Below are positions 42,755 through 50,723 of a stretch of 64,000 bases of DNA, one piece after another. Every line of letters starts with the position of its first letter. Position 1 is the first letter of the stretch. The stretch is from NCBI RefSeq assembly GCF_042646425.1, contig NZ_JBHRTR010000028.1, positions 1-64,000 of the forward strand. Direction: 5' to 3'. Below the pieces are notes generated by a model. That model saw only the letters and a list, made by a program, of their open reading frames with translations, had not been told where the DNA came from and made no database searches. The stretch is from Marinibaculum pumilum (GTDB lineage Bacteria > Pseudomonadota > Alphaproteobacteria > Ferrovibrionales > Ferrovibrionaceae). The translations under genes and the position numbers were made by a program.

Positions 42755-44008
42755 ATGACGGACATCTATATCGTCGGCGTCGGCATGACGCCGTTCGGCA
42801 AGTTCCTCGACAAGTCGGTGCAGGACCTGACCCGGGAGGCGGTCTCCGCCGCGCTGCTGGATGCCGGCTCCGACACCGGCCTGAGCCTGGGCAACAGCAT
42901 CGACAGCGCCTTCTTCGCCAATGCGGCGCAGGGCGCGATGGAGCGGCAATTTTCCATCCGCGGCGAACTGGCGCTGCGCGACATCCCGCTGCGGCCCGTG
43001 CCGGTGGTGAATGTGGAGAATGCCTGCGCCTCGGCCTCCACCGCGTTGAACATGGCCTATACCCACATTCTCTCCGGCCAGTCGGAGATCGCGCTGGCCG
43101 TCGGCGCGGAGAAGATGTTCGACGAGGACAAGGCGAAGATGTTCGGCATCTTCGACGGGTCCTGGGACGTCCATGGGGTCGACAAGTCTACCGCCACCCT
43201 GCTCGCCCTGGGCGAAGGGGTCGAGACGCCGGAGGAATATCGCGACACCGGCCCGCATTCGGTCTTCATGGATGTCTACCAGGCCTTCGCGAAGTTCCAC
43301 ATGCGGGAGTTCGGCACCACGCCGCGGCAGATCGCGGCGGCGGCGGCGAAGAACCACCAGCATTCGGTGGACAACCCGCTGGCGCAGTACCGCAAGCCCT
43401 TCACCGTGGACGAGGTGCTGGCCGGGCGGATGATCGCCTGGCCGATCACCCTGCCGATGTGCTCGCCGATCTCCGACGGTGCCGCGGCCGCGATCCTGTG
43501 CACCGGGTCCGCCCTGTCGAAGTTCGACACTTCCCGCGCGATCCGTATCCGCGGCACGGCACTCGGCTCCGGCGGCCGGCGCGACCCCAGCGACTACAGG
43601 TCGGAGGTCAGCCACCTGACGGCAAAGCGCGCCTATGAGATGGCGGGCCTGGACCCGAAGGATATCGACGTTGCGGAGGTGCATGACGCGACGGCATTGG
43701 GCGAGATCCAGCAGACCGAGAACCTGATGCTCTGCGGCTTCGGCGAGGGCGGGCCGCTGGCGGAGAGCGGCGCCACCACGATCGGCGGGCGGATCCCGGT
43801 CAACCCGTCCGGCGGGCTGGAATGCAAGGGCCATCCGATAGGCGCCACCGGCCTGGGCCAGATCTACGAGCTGGTGGGCCAGCTGCGCGGCGAGGCCGGT
43901 GCCCGCCAGGTGGAAGGCGCCCGCATTGCGGTGGCGGAGAATGGCGGCGGCCTGATCGGCGTCGAATCCGCCGCCGTCTGCGTCTCGGTGCTCGAGAAGG
44001 CGGCCTGA
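42755..44008 (+). CDS. SCP2-type thiolase (acetyl-CoA acyltransferase-like)
   Basis: A 417-residue thiolase-fold protein from ATG 42755 (GGGAGGA upstream). Nucleophile Cys91 is in NVENACASAST; His is in VAEVHDATALGE; NPSGGLECKGHPIGATG carries the GHP block. The HDA/T block and overall pattern fit the lipid-transfer (SCP-x-like) thiolase group, which handles branched or unusual acyl-CoAs, rather than the FadA group. The final catalytic Cys-Gly-Gly of classical thiolases is replaced by Asn-Gly-Gly-Gly. First gene of a pair with the acyl-CoA ligase at 44014 (5-base gap), under the palindromic operator. Confidence 0.85.
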   Translation: MTDIYIVGVGMTPFGKFLDKSVQDLTREAVSAALLDAGSDTGLSLGNSIDSAFFANAAQGAMERQFSIRGELALRDIPLRPVPVVNVENACASASTALNMAYTHILSGQSEIALAVGAEKMFDEDKAKMFGIFDGSWDVHGVDKSTATLLALGEGVETPEEYRDTGPHSVFMDVYQAFAKFHMREFGTTPRQIAAAAAKNHQHSVDNPLAQYRKPFTVDEVLAGRMIAWPITLPMCSPISDGAAAAILCTGSALSKFDTSRAIRIRGTALGSGGRRDPSDYRSEVSHLTAKRAYEMAGLDPKDIDVAEVHDATALGEIQQTENLMLCGFGEGGPLAESGATTIGGRIPVNPSGGLECKGHPIGATGLGQIYELVGQLRGEAGARQVEGARIAVAENGGGLIGVESAAVCVSVLEKAA

Positions 44009-44013
44009 CCGGC

Positions 44014-45540
44014 ATGAATCTCGCCGTCCTGCTGGCGAACGCCGCCCGCAGCTTCCCGGACCGCCCGGCCGTCACGGTCGGCGATACCGTGCGCATGGAC
44101 TATCGCGCCATGGCCGGCCGCGCGGCGCGCCTGGCCGCCGGGCTGACCGGCCGGCTGGGCCTGGAGCCGGGCGCCCGGGTGGCGGTGGTGATGAGCAACC
44201 GGCCGCACTACCTGGAGGTCCTGTTCGGCATCTGGCATGCCGGCCTGGCCGCGGTGCCGGTCAATGCCCGCCTGCACCGGCGCGAAATCGCATACATCCT
44301 GGACAATTGCGCCGTTGCCGCGGTGTTCACCACCGACGACCTGGCGGAGGATGTGGCGGCCGCCGCCGGCGCCCTGTCGCCGCAGCCGGTTGTCATCTCT
44401 GCCGACGGGGCGGAGTACGACGCGCTGCTGAAGGACGAGGCGGCCGCCATGGCCGATGCGGCCGGCGACGATCTCGCCTGGATCTTCTACACCAGCGGCA
44501 CCACCGGCCGGCCGAAGGGCGCGATGCTGAGCCATCGCAACCTGATGACCATGGCGCTGGGCTATCTGGCCGATATCGACCTGCTGACGGAGGCCGATGC
44601 CCTGGTCCATTCCGGCCCGCAGAGCCACGCCGCGGGCCTGTTCGGGCTCAGCTTCGTGGCCAAGGCCAGCCAGCAGGTGCTCAGCCCCTCCGGCGGTTTC
44701 GACCTGGACGAGTTCTTCGACCTGCTGGGGCAGCACCGCAACCTGACCCTGTTCCTGGCGCCGACCATGCTGCGCCGGGTGCTGGACGACCCGCGGACCG
44801 CCGCCGCCCCGGTGGACCATATCCGCACCATCCTGTCGGGTGCTGCACCGATCTATCCGGAGGATATCCGCCGCACCCTGGCGGCCTTCGGCCCCCGCTT
44901 CTGGAACGGCTATGGCCAGGGGGAAAGCCCCTGCACGATCACCGCCATGCCGAAGCATCTCTATGTTGACACCGGCCATCCCGACCACCAGGCGCGCATC
45001 GCCTCCGTCGGCATCGCGCGCACCGGGATGGAGGTCCGCGTGGTGGACGGCGACGACCGGCCGCTGCCGGTGGGCGAGGTCGGCGAAATCGTGGTGCGCG
45101 GCGACACGGTGATGGCCGGCTACTGGCGCAATCCGGAGGCCAGTGCGGAAACCCTGCGCGGCGGCTGGCTGCATACCGGCGATATGGGCGCCTTCGACGG
45201 TGCGGGCTTCCTGACCCTGAAGGACCGGTCGAAGGACATGATCATTTCCGGCGGGGTGAACATCTATCCGCGCGAGGTGGAGGAGGTGCTGACCGCCCAT
45301 CCGCTGGTGGCGGAGGCCGCCGTGGTCGGCGCGCCCGATGCCGAATGGGGGGAGCGGGTCACCGCCTTCGTCGTCGCCCGGCAGCCGGGCCTGGCGGAGG
45401 CGGAGCTGGACGCGCTGTGCCTGGAGCATATCGCCCGCTTCAAGCGGCCGAAGGCCTATCATTTCGTCGAGGCGCTGCCGAAGAACAACTACGGCAAGGT
45501 GCTGAAGACGGAGCTGCGGGCACGGCTGAAAGGTGACTAG
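44014..45540 (+). CDS. AMP-forming acyl-CoA ligase
   Basis: A 508-residue member of the ANL adenylate-forming family. Motifs are the P-loop-like IFYTSGTTGRPKGAML, the A5 region NGYGQGESP, A7 GWLHTGDMG, the hinge LKDRSKDMIISGG, and the C-terminal catalytic Lys in KNNYGKVLK. It would activate a carboxylic acid to its CoA thioester with ATP. It starts five bases after the thiolase stop, so the two should act together. Pocket residues do not identify the acid. A second ligase lies at 52463. Confidence 0.9.
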   Translation: MNLAVLLANAARSFPDRPAVTVGDTVRMDYRAMAGRAARLAAGLTGRLGLEPGARVAVVMSNRPHYLEVLFGIWHAGLAAVPVNARLHRREIAYILDNCAVAAVFTTDDLAEDVAAAAGALSPQPVVISADGAEYDALLKDEAAAMADAAGDDLAWIFYTSGTTGRPKGAMLSHRNLMTMALGYLADIDLLTEADALVHSGPQSHAAGLFGLSFVAKASQQVLSPSGGFDLDEFFDLLGQHRNLTLFLAPTMLRRVLDDPRTAAAPVDHIRTILSGAAPIYPEDIRRTLAAFGPRFWNGYGQGESPCTITAMPKHLYVDTGHPDHQARIASVGIARTGMEVRVVDGDDRPLPVGEVGEIVVRGDTVMAGYWRNPEASAETLRGGWLHTGDMGAFDGAGFLTLKDRSKDMIISGGVNIYPREVEEVLTAHPLVAEAAVVGAPDAEWGERVTAFVVARQPGLAEAELDALCLEHIARFKRPKAYHFVEALPKNNYGKVLKTELRARLKGD

Positions 45541-45560
45541 AGGGAGTTCGGCACCGACCT

Positions 45561-45670
45561 GTCATCCTCGTCCCCGGACCTGGATGCCGTGGGGCGAGGA
45601 TCCATTCCGCCGGCCCTGCGGCGCCCCGCAGATGGCGGAATGGATTGCCGGGTCAAGCCCGGCAATGACG
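45561..45670. repeat. Dispersed palindromic repeat, copy 2
   Basis: TCATCCTCG at the left end, the ATCCATTCCGC ... GCGGAATGGAT pair in the centre, and GCCGGGTCAAGCCCGGC followed by AATGACGG at the right. Same plan as copies at 34104 and 59853. Intergenic, 20 bases after the ligase stop. Confidence 0.78.
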
Positions 45671-45741
45671 GACCTTGGTGCGGCGCGGGCTGAACGAAAT
45701 CAGGCGCAGGCCGAGAGAAATAAAGAGGGAGGAGAAGCGCA

Positions 45742-47301
45742 ATGGCGGGCAACGTGACCTATGCGCAGCTGTTGGAAACCAACAACATGCTGCAGCATTT
45801 CACCGACGAGACCTACTTCCAGTGCGTCATGCGGACGGCGCAGGAGAGCAAGCTCTTCCCGATCTCGCCCTACATGATGCTGAACTACCTGAACGCCTTC
45901 TACCGCTACCCGACCCTGTTGCGGAAGATCGAGGCGCAGATGCCGGCGGAGGAGCTGGGCGACCGGGCACGGGCGATGGGCACCAAGATCGACAGCCTGA
46001 CCATGGGCTGGTGCATCGCCGGCTTCTACCTGCTGGGCCGCGAATGGCTGATCAACATGGGCCTGCTGCGGCCGGAGGATGCGCTCGAGGATGTCGTCCA
46101 GGTGATGGACTTCTGGAAGCGCATGAACCTGTCCTACCGGCGCAATTCCGGGCATCTGACGAGCGTCCAGTTCGGCCACCGCACGCAATTGCTGCCGGAA
46201 TACCAGCTGCAGATCTTCGAGGCGGACATGTGGGCCTGCAGCCCCGGCGACCGGCTGCACACCGCGATCGCGAAGTTCCAGGCGACGATCTCGCAGTACC
46301 AGTTCCTGTCGCACTGCGAATGCCGCATCGGCATCTGCAACCAGGGTCCCTACCGCTTCGGCGAGGATGGCGAGATGATCGTCCGCGACTTCCTCGACCT
46401 GGCGGAGGGCGACTATCCCTGGCTGGACGACATCGCGGCCGAATTCCCCTTCAACAACATCACCATCCCGATCGCGACTAAGGGCACGCATTTCTACATG
46501 ATGGACGAGTTCGGCACCTTCGAGGCCGAGCCCGACCTGCATGCCGACATGATCACCCATGTCGGGCTCTACACCTCCGACTACCTGACCGAGGGCTGGC
46601 AGCCGGTGGCGATGGAGAGCCCCGAGGCGCTGGCGGCGATGTTCGAGAAGCTGAACGACATCGCCAGCCGGGCGATGGCGGAGCTGTGGAAGCGGATCGC
46701 CGGCTGGTCGCGGATGGAGATGATCGAGGCCGGCGCCATGGTTTACTACTCGATCCCGAAGGACCTGGCGCACCTGGCCGGGGTCTACGAACAGTCCGAC
46801 TGGTTCGACCTGGACGAGCGCGCGAAGCGCTTCATCCCGCTTCTGAACGACGAGTATTCCAACAACATCCTGGGCGAGCTGGTGGTGCTGCTGACGGCGC
46901 CGTCGCAGCGGATGAACGACTATACGATGATGAAGTTCTCCAACCAGCCGACCCGGATGATGACCCATCTGCCGATGGGGGTGCTGGCCACCGGCGAATA
47001 CGTTCCCACCGTCGGGCCGATATATCCGGGCGACCATGTCCTGCCGGACAAGAAGAAGAAATGGCGCACCAGCCGCGGCGACCTCACCCAGGCGGAGTAC
47101 AACGAAGCGGTCCGCGCCTTCACCCCGAAGCTCCACAGCCGGCCCTACCGCTTCCTGGACGAGACCTGGGTGAAGTACCACTACGACGACCCCCAGGTGG
47201 ACGAGATGTACCGCATCGCGCAGGAGAGCTCGCGCAACCTGAAGGGCAAGGGCGCCGGCCTGCGCCGCGCCGACATCTGGAAGCTGCGCGGCGACGGCTG
47301 A
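45742..47301 (+). CDS. 519-residue protein of unrecognised family, paralogue A
   Basis: I do not recognise this family. The 519-residue soluble protein has no signal peptide or membrane segment. It is rich in aromatic and acidic residues, with a conserved Cys cluster Cys192-x-Cys194-x4-Cys199 in HCECRIGICNQGPY that could bind metal. Other conserved blocks shared with the paralogue at 50724 are FYRYPTLLRKIEA, GREWLINMGLLRPEDA, YPWLDD, VYEQSDWFD, ERAKRFIPLLND and DETWVKYH. A strong ribosome binding site (GAGGGAGGAG) precedes the ATG. It sits between acyl-CoA ligase genes and split-dikinase and biotin-carboxylase genes, so a role in the same pathway (for example binding the organic substrate) is plausible but only inferred. 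Confidence 0.7.
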   Translation: MAGNVTYAQLLETNNMLQHFTDETYFQCVMRTAQESKLFPISPYMMLNYLNAFYRYPTLLRKIEAQMPAEELGDRARAMGTKIDSLTMGWCIAGFYLLGREWLINMGLLRPEDALEDVVQVMDFWKRMNLSYRRNSGHLTSVQFGHRTQLLPEYQLQIFEADMWACSPGDRLHTAIAKFQATISQYQFLSHCECRIGICNQGPYRFGEDGEMIVRDFLDLAEGDYPWLDDIAAEFPFNNITIPIATKGTHFYMMDEFGTFEAEPDLHADMITHVGLYTSDYLTEGWQPVAMESPEALAAMFEKLNDIASRAMAELWKRIAGWSRMEMIEAGAMVYYSIPKDLAHLAGVYEQSDWFDLDERAKRFIPLLNDEYSNNILGELVVLLTAPSQRMNDYTMMKFSNQPTRMMTHLPMGVLATGEYVPTVGPIYPGDHVLPDKKKKWRTSRGDLTQAEYNEAVRAFTPKLHSRPYRFLDETWVKYHYDDPQVDEMYRIAQESSRNLKGKGAGLRRADIWKLRGDG

Positions 47302-47509
47302 ACAGCGCTGCCACGGCCGCCCGTGTTGCGGTCGGACATTTGGCGGGCGGCGGCAATCGGCTAGGATGGGGATCCGGCGCGGCCCGCGCCGCCCCCCTCC
47401 GACCGGGAAAGCAGATGAACTGCGGGGCATCGGGACCAGCGAACCGCCTGTTCGAGCGTTGCGCATGCGGAGGGATTGCGGGAACGGCTCGAGACAGGAG
47501 GGTTCTCCG

Positions 47510-48241
47510 ATGAAGCTGTCCGCACCTCTGCGGCTGTCCGCACCTCTCTACCGCCTCAAACGCCAGGCCCGGCAGCTCTCCCGCCGTGACGGCATCCCGC
47601 TGCACGCGGCCCTGGACCGGACCGCTGCAGCGGAAGGGTTCCGAAGCTGGAGCCTGCTGGCTGCCCGGCACGCGGACCGGTCGCCGGCCGCGCGGCTCTA
47701 TCCGCGCCTGTCGCCCGGCGACCTGGTCCTGGTGGCGGCCCGGCCGGGCCAGGGCAAGACCCTGCTCAGCCTGGAACTCGCCGCGCAGGCGATGCGGGCC
47801 GGGCATCGGGGCATCTATTTCTCGCTGGAGGATACGGAGCGGGAGGTGCCGGCGCGCTTCGCCGCCTTCGGTGCCGATCCGGCGCGGTTCGGCGACCGGT
47901 TCGCCTTCGACGGGGACGACGGCATCTGTGCCGACCATGTCGCGGTACGGCTGGCCGATTGCCCACCCGGCACCCTGGCCGTGATCGACTATCTGCAGCT
48001 GCTGGACCAGCGGCGCGACACGCCGCCGCTGGCCGACCAGATGCGCCGGCTGCGCGCCCTCGCCGCGGAGCGGGAGGCGGTGCTGGTCTTCGTCTCGCAG
48101 ATCGACCGCCGCTACGACCCGGCCGCCAAACCGTTGCCGGACCTGGGTGATGTGCGGCGGCCGAACCCGCTCGACCTGCGCCTGTTTACCAAGACCTGCT
48201 TCCTGCAGGGCGGCAAAGTGCATTTCGCCGCCGCCGGGTAG
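47510..48241 (+). CDS. Stand-alone RecA-fold ATPase related to DnaB helicase C-terminus
   Basis: A 243-residue protein from ATG 47510 (AGGAGGG seven bases upstream). Residues 1-50 contain a short helical domain (KRQARQLSRRDGIPLHAALD, GFRSWSLL) that I recall from small bacterial DnaB-like proteins. Residues 60-235 are a RecA core with Walker A (AARPGQGKT), FSLEDTEREV like the DnaB SLEM block, and Walker B (LAVIDYLQLLD). There is no DnaG-binding N-terminal domain, so it is not the replicative helicase. The first codons contain a 14-bp direct repeat giving LSAPLRLSAPL. Its role is unknown, and its place in a metabolic cluster is odd. Confidence 0.7.
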   Translation: MKLSAPLRLSAPLYRLKRQARQLSRRDGIPLHAALDRTAAAEGFRSWSLLAARHADRSPAARLYPRLSPGDLVLVAARPGQGKTLLSLELAAQAMRAGHRGIYFSLEDTEREVPARFAAFGADPARFGDRFAFDGDDGICADHVAVRLADCPPGTLAVIDYLQLLDQRRDTPPLADQMRRLRALAAEREAVLVFVSQIDRRYDPAAKPLPDLGDVRRPNPLDLRLFTKTCFLQGGKVHFAAAG

Positions 48242-48252
48242 GTGATCCGGGA

Positions 48253-48750
48253 TCAGGCGCCCGCGTGCAGGAGGGGGTGGCCGTCGCCGGGCCGGGGCGC
48301 GGGGTCTTGTTCCTCGATCTCGAAGATCATGTCGACGGTGCGGCCGTCGCTTGCCAGCGGCAGCAGGCACCATTGCATCGCGGCATGGTCCCGGTCCCGG
48401 TATTCGTAGCTGTCCGCACCGAAGGCCGGCCGGCCGGTCTCCGCCACCTCGGTGTAGATCCGCAGCCAGTAGTCCTGCCATCCGGGGTGCGTGACACCAT
48501 GGTTCAGCCGCTTGCCGGTCAGGTCGACATTGTTCATTTCCACCACCTTCGTTCCAACCAGGCGGAAGCGTATGTCGAACGGATCGCGCAGCACCTCGCT
48601 CAGGATGACATGCGGCAGCAGGGACTTGATCTCCGAGGGGACGATATCGGCGCGTCCAGGCAGGCGTCCGTTGTGGCATTTCGAACGCCAATAGGCCTGA
48701 CCCTGCAGGACAAGTGGCGCTGTCACCTCATGCAATTCTATCAGAGCCAT
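48253..48750 (-). CDS. Single PAS-domain protein (PAS_5-like)
   Basis: A 165-residue protein from ATG 48750 (MALIELHEV). The pattern RSKCHNGRLPGRADIVPSEI, then DPFDIRFRLVGTKVVEMNNVDLTGKRL and LPLASDGRTVDMIFEI fits the PAS_5 family of stand-alone PAS proteins that are common in alphaproteobacteria, often in several copies, with unknown targets. It has no output domain. It is on the opposite strand to the surrounding catabolic genes and convergent with the ATPase gene at 47510 (11 bases apart). Confidence 0.78.
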   Translation of the reverse strand: MALIELHEVTAPLVLQGQAYWRSKCHNGRLPGRADIVPSEIKSLLPHVILSEVLRDPFDIRFRLVGTKVVEMNNVDLTGKRLNHGVTHPGWQDYWLRIYTEVAETGRPAFGADSYEYRDRDHAAMQWCLLPLASDGRTVDMIFEIEEQDPAPRPGDGHPLLHAGA

Positions 48751-48961
48751 GCTCGTGCCCTGCCGCTCCGGATGGGTACGGGGCAGCCGCGCGGGGCGGC
48801 CTGAACGATCGCTCAAGGCTATCGGGACACAGGCGCGGCGGCAAATGCCAGTTGCCAGACCTGCGCCGCGCGAATGGCTCACGTTCCTCATCGCGGGCTA
48901 CCCTGACGGCCGCGGTCGCCCGGAGCGGCCAACCTGACGACCATCGCGGGGAGGAGAGAAA

Positions 48962-49744
48962 TTGGACATCGCGACATTGTTCGACGTGCGCGGCAAGCGG
49001 GCGCTGGTCACCGGCGGTTCCGGCGGCATCGGCTACATGATCGCCGAGGGACTGGTGCGCGCCGGGGTCGAGGTCTGGATCTGCTCGCGCAAGGAAGCGG
49101 ACATCAAGGCGGCGGCGGAGAAGCTGTCCGCGCTCGGCACCGCCCATGCGATCGCCGCCGACCTGTCGGGCGAAGAGGGGCTGCAGAAGGTCGCCGACGA
49201 ACTGAACGCCGCCGGCCCGCTGCACATCCTGGTGAACAATGCCGGCGCCACCTGGGGCGCGAAGCTGGACGGCTTCCCGCGCAAGGGGTTCGAGAAGGTG
49301 ATGAACCTGAACGTCACCGCGCCGTTCGAGCTGACGAAGCTGCTGCTGCCGGCGCTGCGGGCCGCCGCGACGGCCGAGGATCCGGCGCGGGTGATCAACA
49401 TCGCCTCCATCGACGGGCTGAAGGTGCCGCGCTGGGAGAGCTATCCCTATTCCGCCAGCAAGGCGGGGATCATTCATCTCTCCCGGCATATGGGCAAGTT
49501 CCTGGCGGCGGAGGATATCAGCGTGAACGTCATCGCCCCGGGCTTCTTCCCGTCGAAGATGACGGCCGCCGTGGTCGATTTCGACGATGCCGAGGCGATG
49601 GATGCGGTCGCCTCGCCGCTCGGCCACAGGGCAGGCCGGCCGGAGGATATCGCCGCCGGGGTGATCTACCTTACTTCCCGCGCCGGCGCCTGGCTGTCCG
49701 GCGTGGTGCTGCCGATCAGTGGCGGCATGGCGACCCTGGACTGA
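48962..49744 (+). CDS. Short-chain dehydrogenase/reductase, TTG start
   Basis: A 260-residue SDR. The Rossmann motif is TGGSGGIG, with NNAG at about residue 90, the catalytic Ser in INIASIDG and Tyr-x3-Lys in YPYSASKAG. The C-terminal PISGGMATLD fits the classical SDR type. The basic residue after strand 2 (CSRKEAD) suggests NADP(H). It starts at TTG 48962 behind GGGGAGGAG. In context it could oxidise a secondary alcohol to the ketone substrate of the cluster, or reduce a beta-keto intermediate; the sequence does not say which. It lies upstream of the promoter and operator at 49809. Confidence 0.9.
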   Translation: MDIATLFDVRGKRALVTGGSGGIGYMIAEGLVRAGVEVWICSRKEADIKAAAEKLSALGTAHAIAADLSGEEGLQKVADELNAAGPLHILVNNAGATWGAKLDGFPRKGFEKVMNLNVTAPFELTKLLLPALRAAATAEDPARVINIASIDGLKVPRWESYPYSASKAGIIHLSRHMGKFLAAEDISVNVIAPGFFPSKMTAAVVDFDDAEAMDAVASPLGHRAGRPEDIAAGVIYLTSRAGAWLSGVVLPISGGMATLD

Positions 49745-49808
49745 GGGCATCCGCCGCCGCCGGCGCGGGCCATGGCCCGGTACCGGCGGCGGTCCCTCAT
49801 CCATCAGG

Positions 49809-49821
49809 ATTGTCCGACAAT
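49809..49821. promoter_or_regulatory. Perfect 13-bp palindrome, candidate operator (second copy)
   Basis: ATTGTCCGACAAT, identical to 42648-42660. It is 16 bases upstream of the -35 box of the promoter proposed at 49838 and 104 bases before the ATG at 49926. Two identical perfect palindromes in front of two parts of one cluster indicate a common regulator, GntR-like in form. Confidence 0.68.
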
Positions 49822-49837
49822 GCTGTTTGACAGTCGG

Positions 49838-49866
49838 TTGACGCGGCCGACTCTGCCGCCTAGCAT
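49838..49866 (+). promoter_or_regulatory. Sigma-70-type promoter for the dikinase/carboxylase operon
   Basis: TTGACG (49838-49843), a 17-base spacer, then TAGCAT (49861-49866). Both boxes are near consensus with ideal spacing, which is uncommon by chance in such GC-rich DNA. Transcription would begin near 49873, about 50 bases before the ATG at 49926. Confidence 0.6.
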
Positions 49867-49925
49867 CCCGTCATCAAGGAAAGGGCGGGACGAACCGCCC
49901 CGGCGCTACCTGGGAGGGACGCTAG

Positions 49926-50651
49926 ATGGCAGCCAACGGTTCCGGTGCGAAGATCGCGCTCGCCACCAACAAGTATGGCGAGGCGGAAGCCACCCCGCTC
50001 ACCAAGATGTTCCATGAGCGCATCCGCGCGCTGGTGCAGAAGAAGCTCGACGAATCCGGCGGCGACTGGTCGAGCTTCGTCTTCGACAAGTCCTACGACC
50101 TGATCACCGAGGCCGACATGGTGGCGATCGAGAAGGAAGTTCTCGCCACCGGCTATCGCTACGAGGTCTCCGCCACGATCTCCGCGGCGGAGGAGCCCGA
50201 CAAGTACAAGCCGCTGTCCGGCCAGGACGAGGCGGAGTTCTCCGGCGAGGTGGTCGACGGCAGGCAGCAGGTCGGCGTCGGCGACAATGTGGTGAAATAT
50301 CCGCAGAACCTGGTCGGCACCGCCCGCTACGTCCATACCTCCGAAGACGTGATGGACCTGATGATGAACGGCGTGCCGGAGGGCACGATCGCCGTCATCG
50401 ACGATTCCGGCGGCACCCTGACCGCGCCCGTGCTGGAAGGCTTCGCCGGCGTGGTCTGCATGGGCGGCACGGTCCGCTCCCATCTGGGCATCCTGACCCG
50501 GGAATACGGCATCCCCTGCCTGATGAACTGCAAGATCCAGGGCATCAAGAACGGCGACAAGCTGGAGATGAACGTCTCCGCGCCGGCCAAGACCGCCCAG
50601 GACTACCAGAAGAACATCGAGAAGACGGCGGAGATCTGGAAGCTCGTCTGA
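49926..50651 (+). CDS. Phosphohistidine (PEP-utilising mobile) domain protein, split-dikinase subunit
   Basis: A 241-residue protein. Residues 105-235 match the swivelling phosphohistidine domain of PEP synthase and pyruvate phosphate dikinase: PEGTIAVIDDSGGT, FAGVVCMGGTVRSH with likely phospho-His186, then LGILTREYGIPCLMNCKIQG. The usual TSH is RSH here. The first 100 residues are not recognised. No ATP-grasp or pyruvate barrel is present, so it must act with other subunits, most likely the ATP-grasp protein at 54632. Phenylphosphate synthase of anaerobic phenol degraders is a known precedent for a PEP-synthase-like enzyme divided over several genes. GGGAGGG precedes ATG 49926. Confidence 0.8.
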   Translation: MAANGSGAKIALATNKYGEAEATPLTKMFHERIRALVQKKLDESGGDWSSFVFDKSYDLITEADMVAIEKEVLATGYRYEVSATISAAEEPDKYKPLSGQDEAEFSGEVVDGRQQVGVGDNVVKYPQNLVGTARYVHTSEDVMDLMMNGVPEGTIAVIDDSGGTLTAPVLEGFAGVVCMGGTVRSHLGILTREYGIPCLMNCKIQGIKNGDKLEMNVSAPAKTAQDYQKNIEKTAEIWKLV

Positions 50652-50723
50652 GCACGGCGCCGCTGCGCCCCCGACGCGCCCGACCCTGAACGCCGCCTGG
50701 ACTTCCCGGAGGAGACGCCGGCC

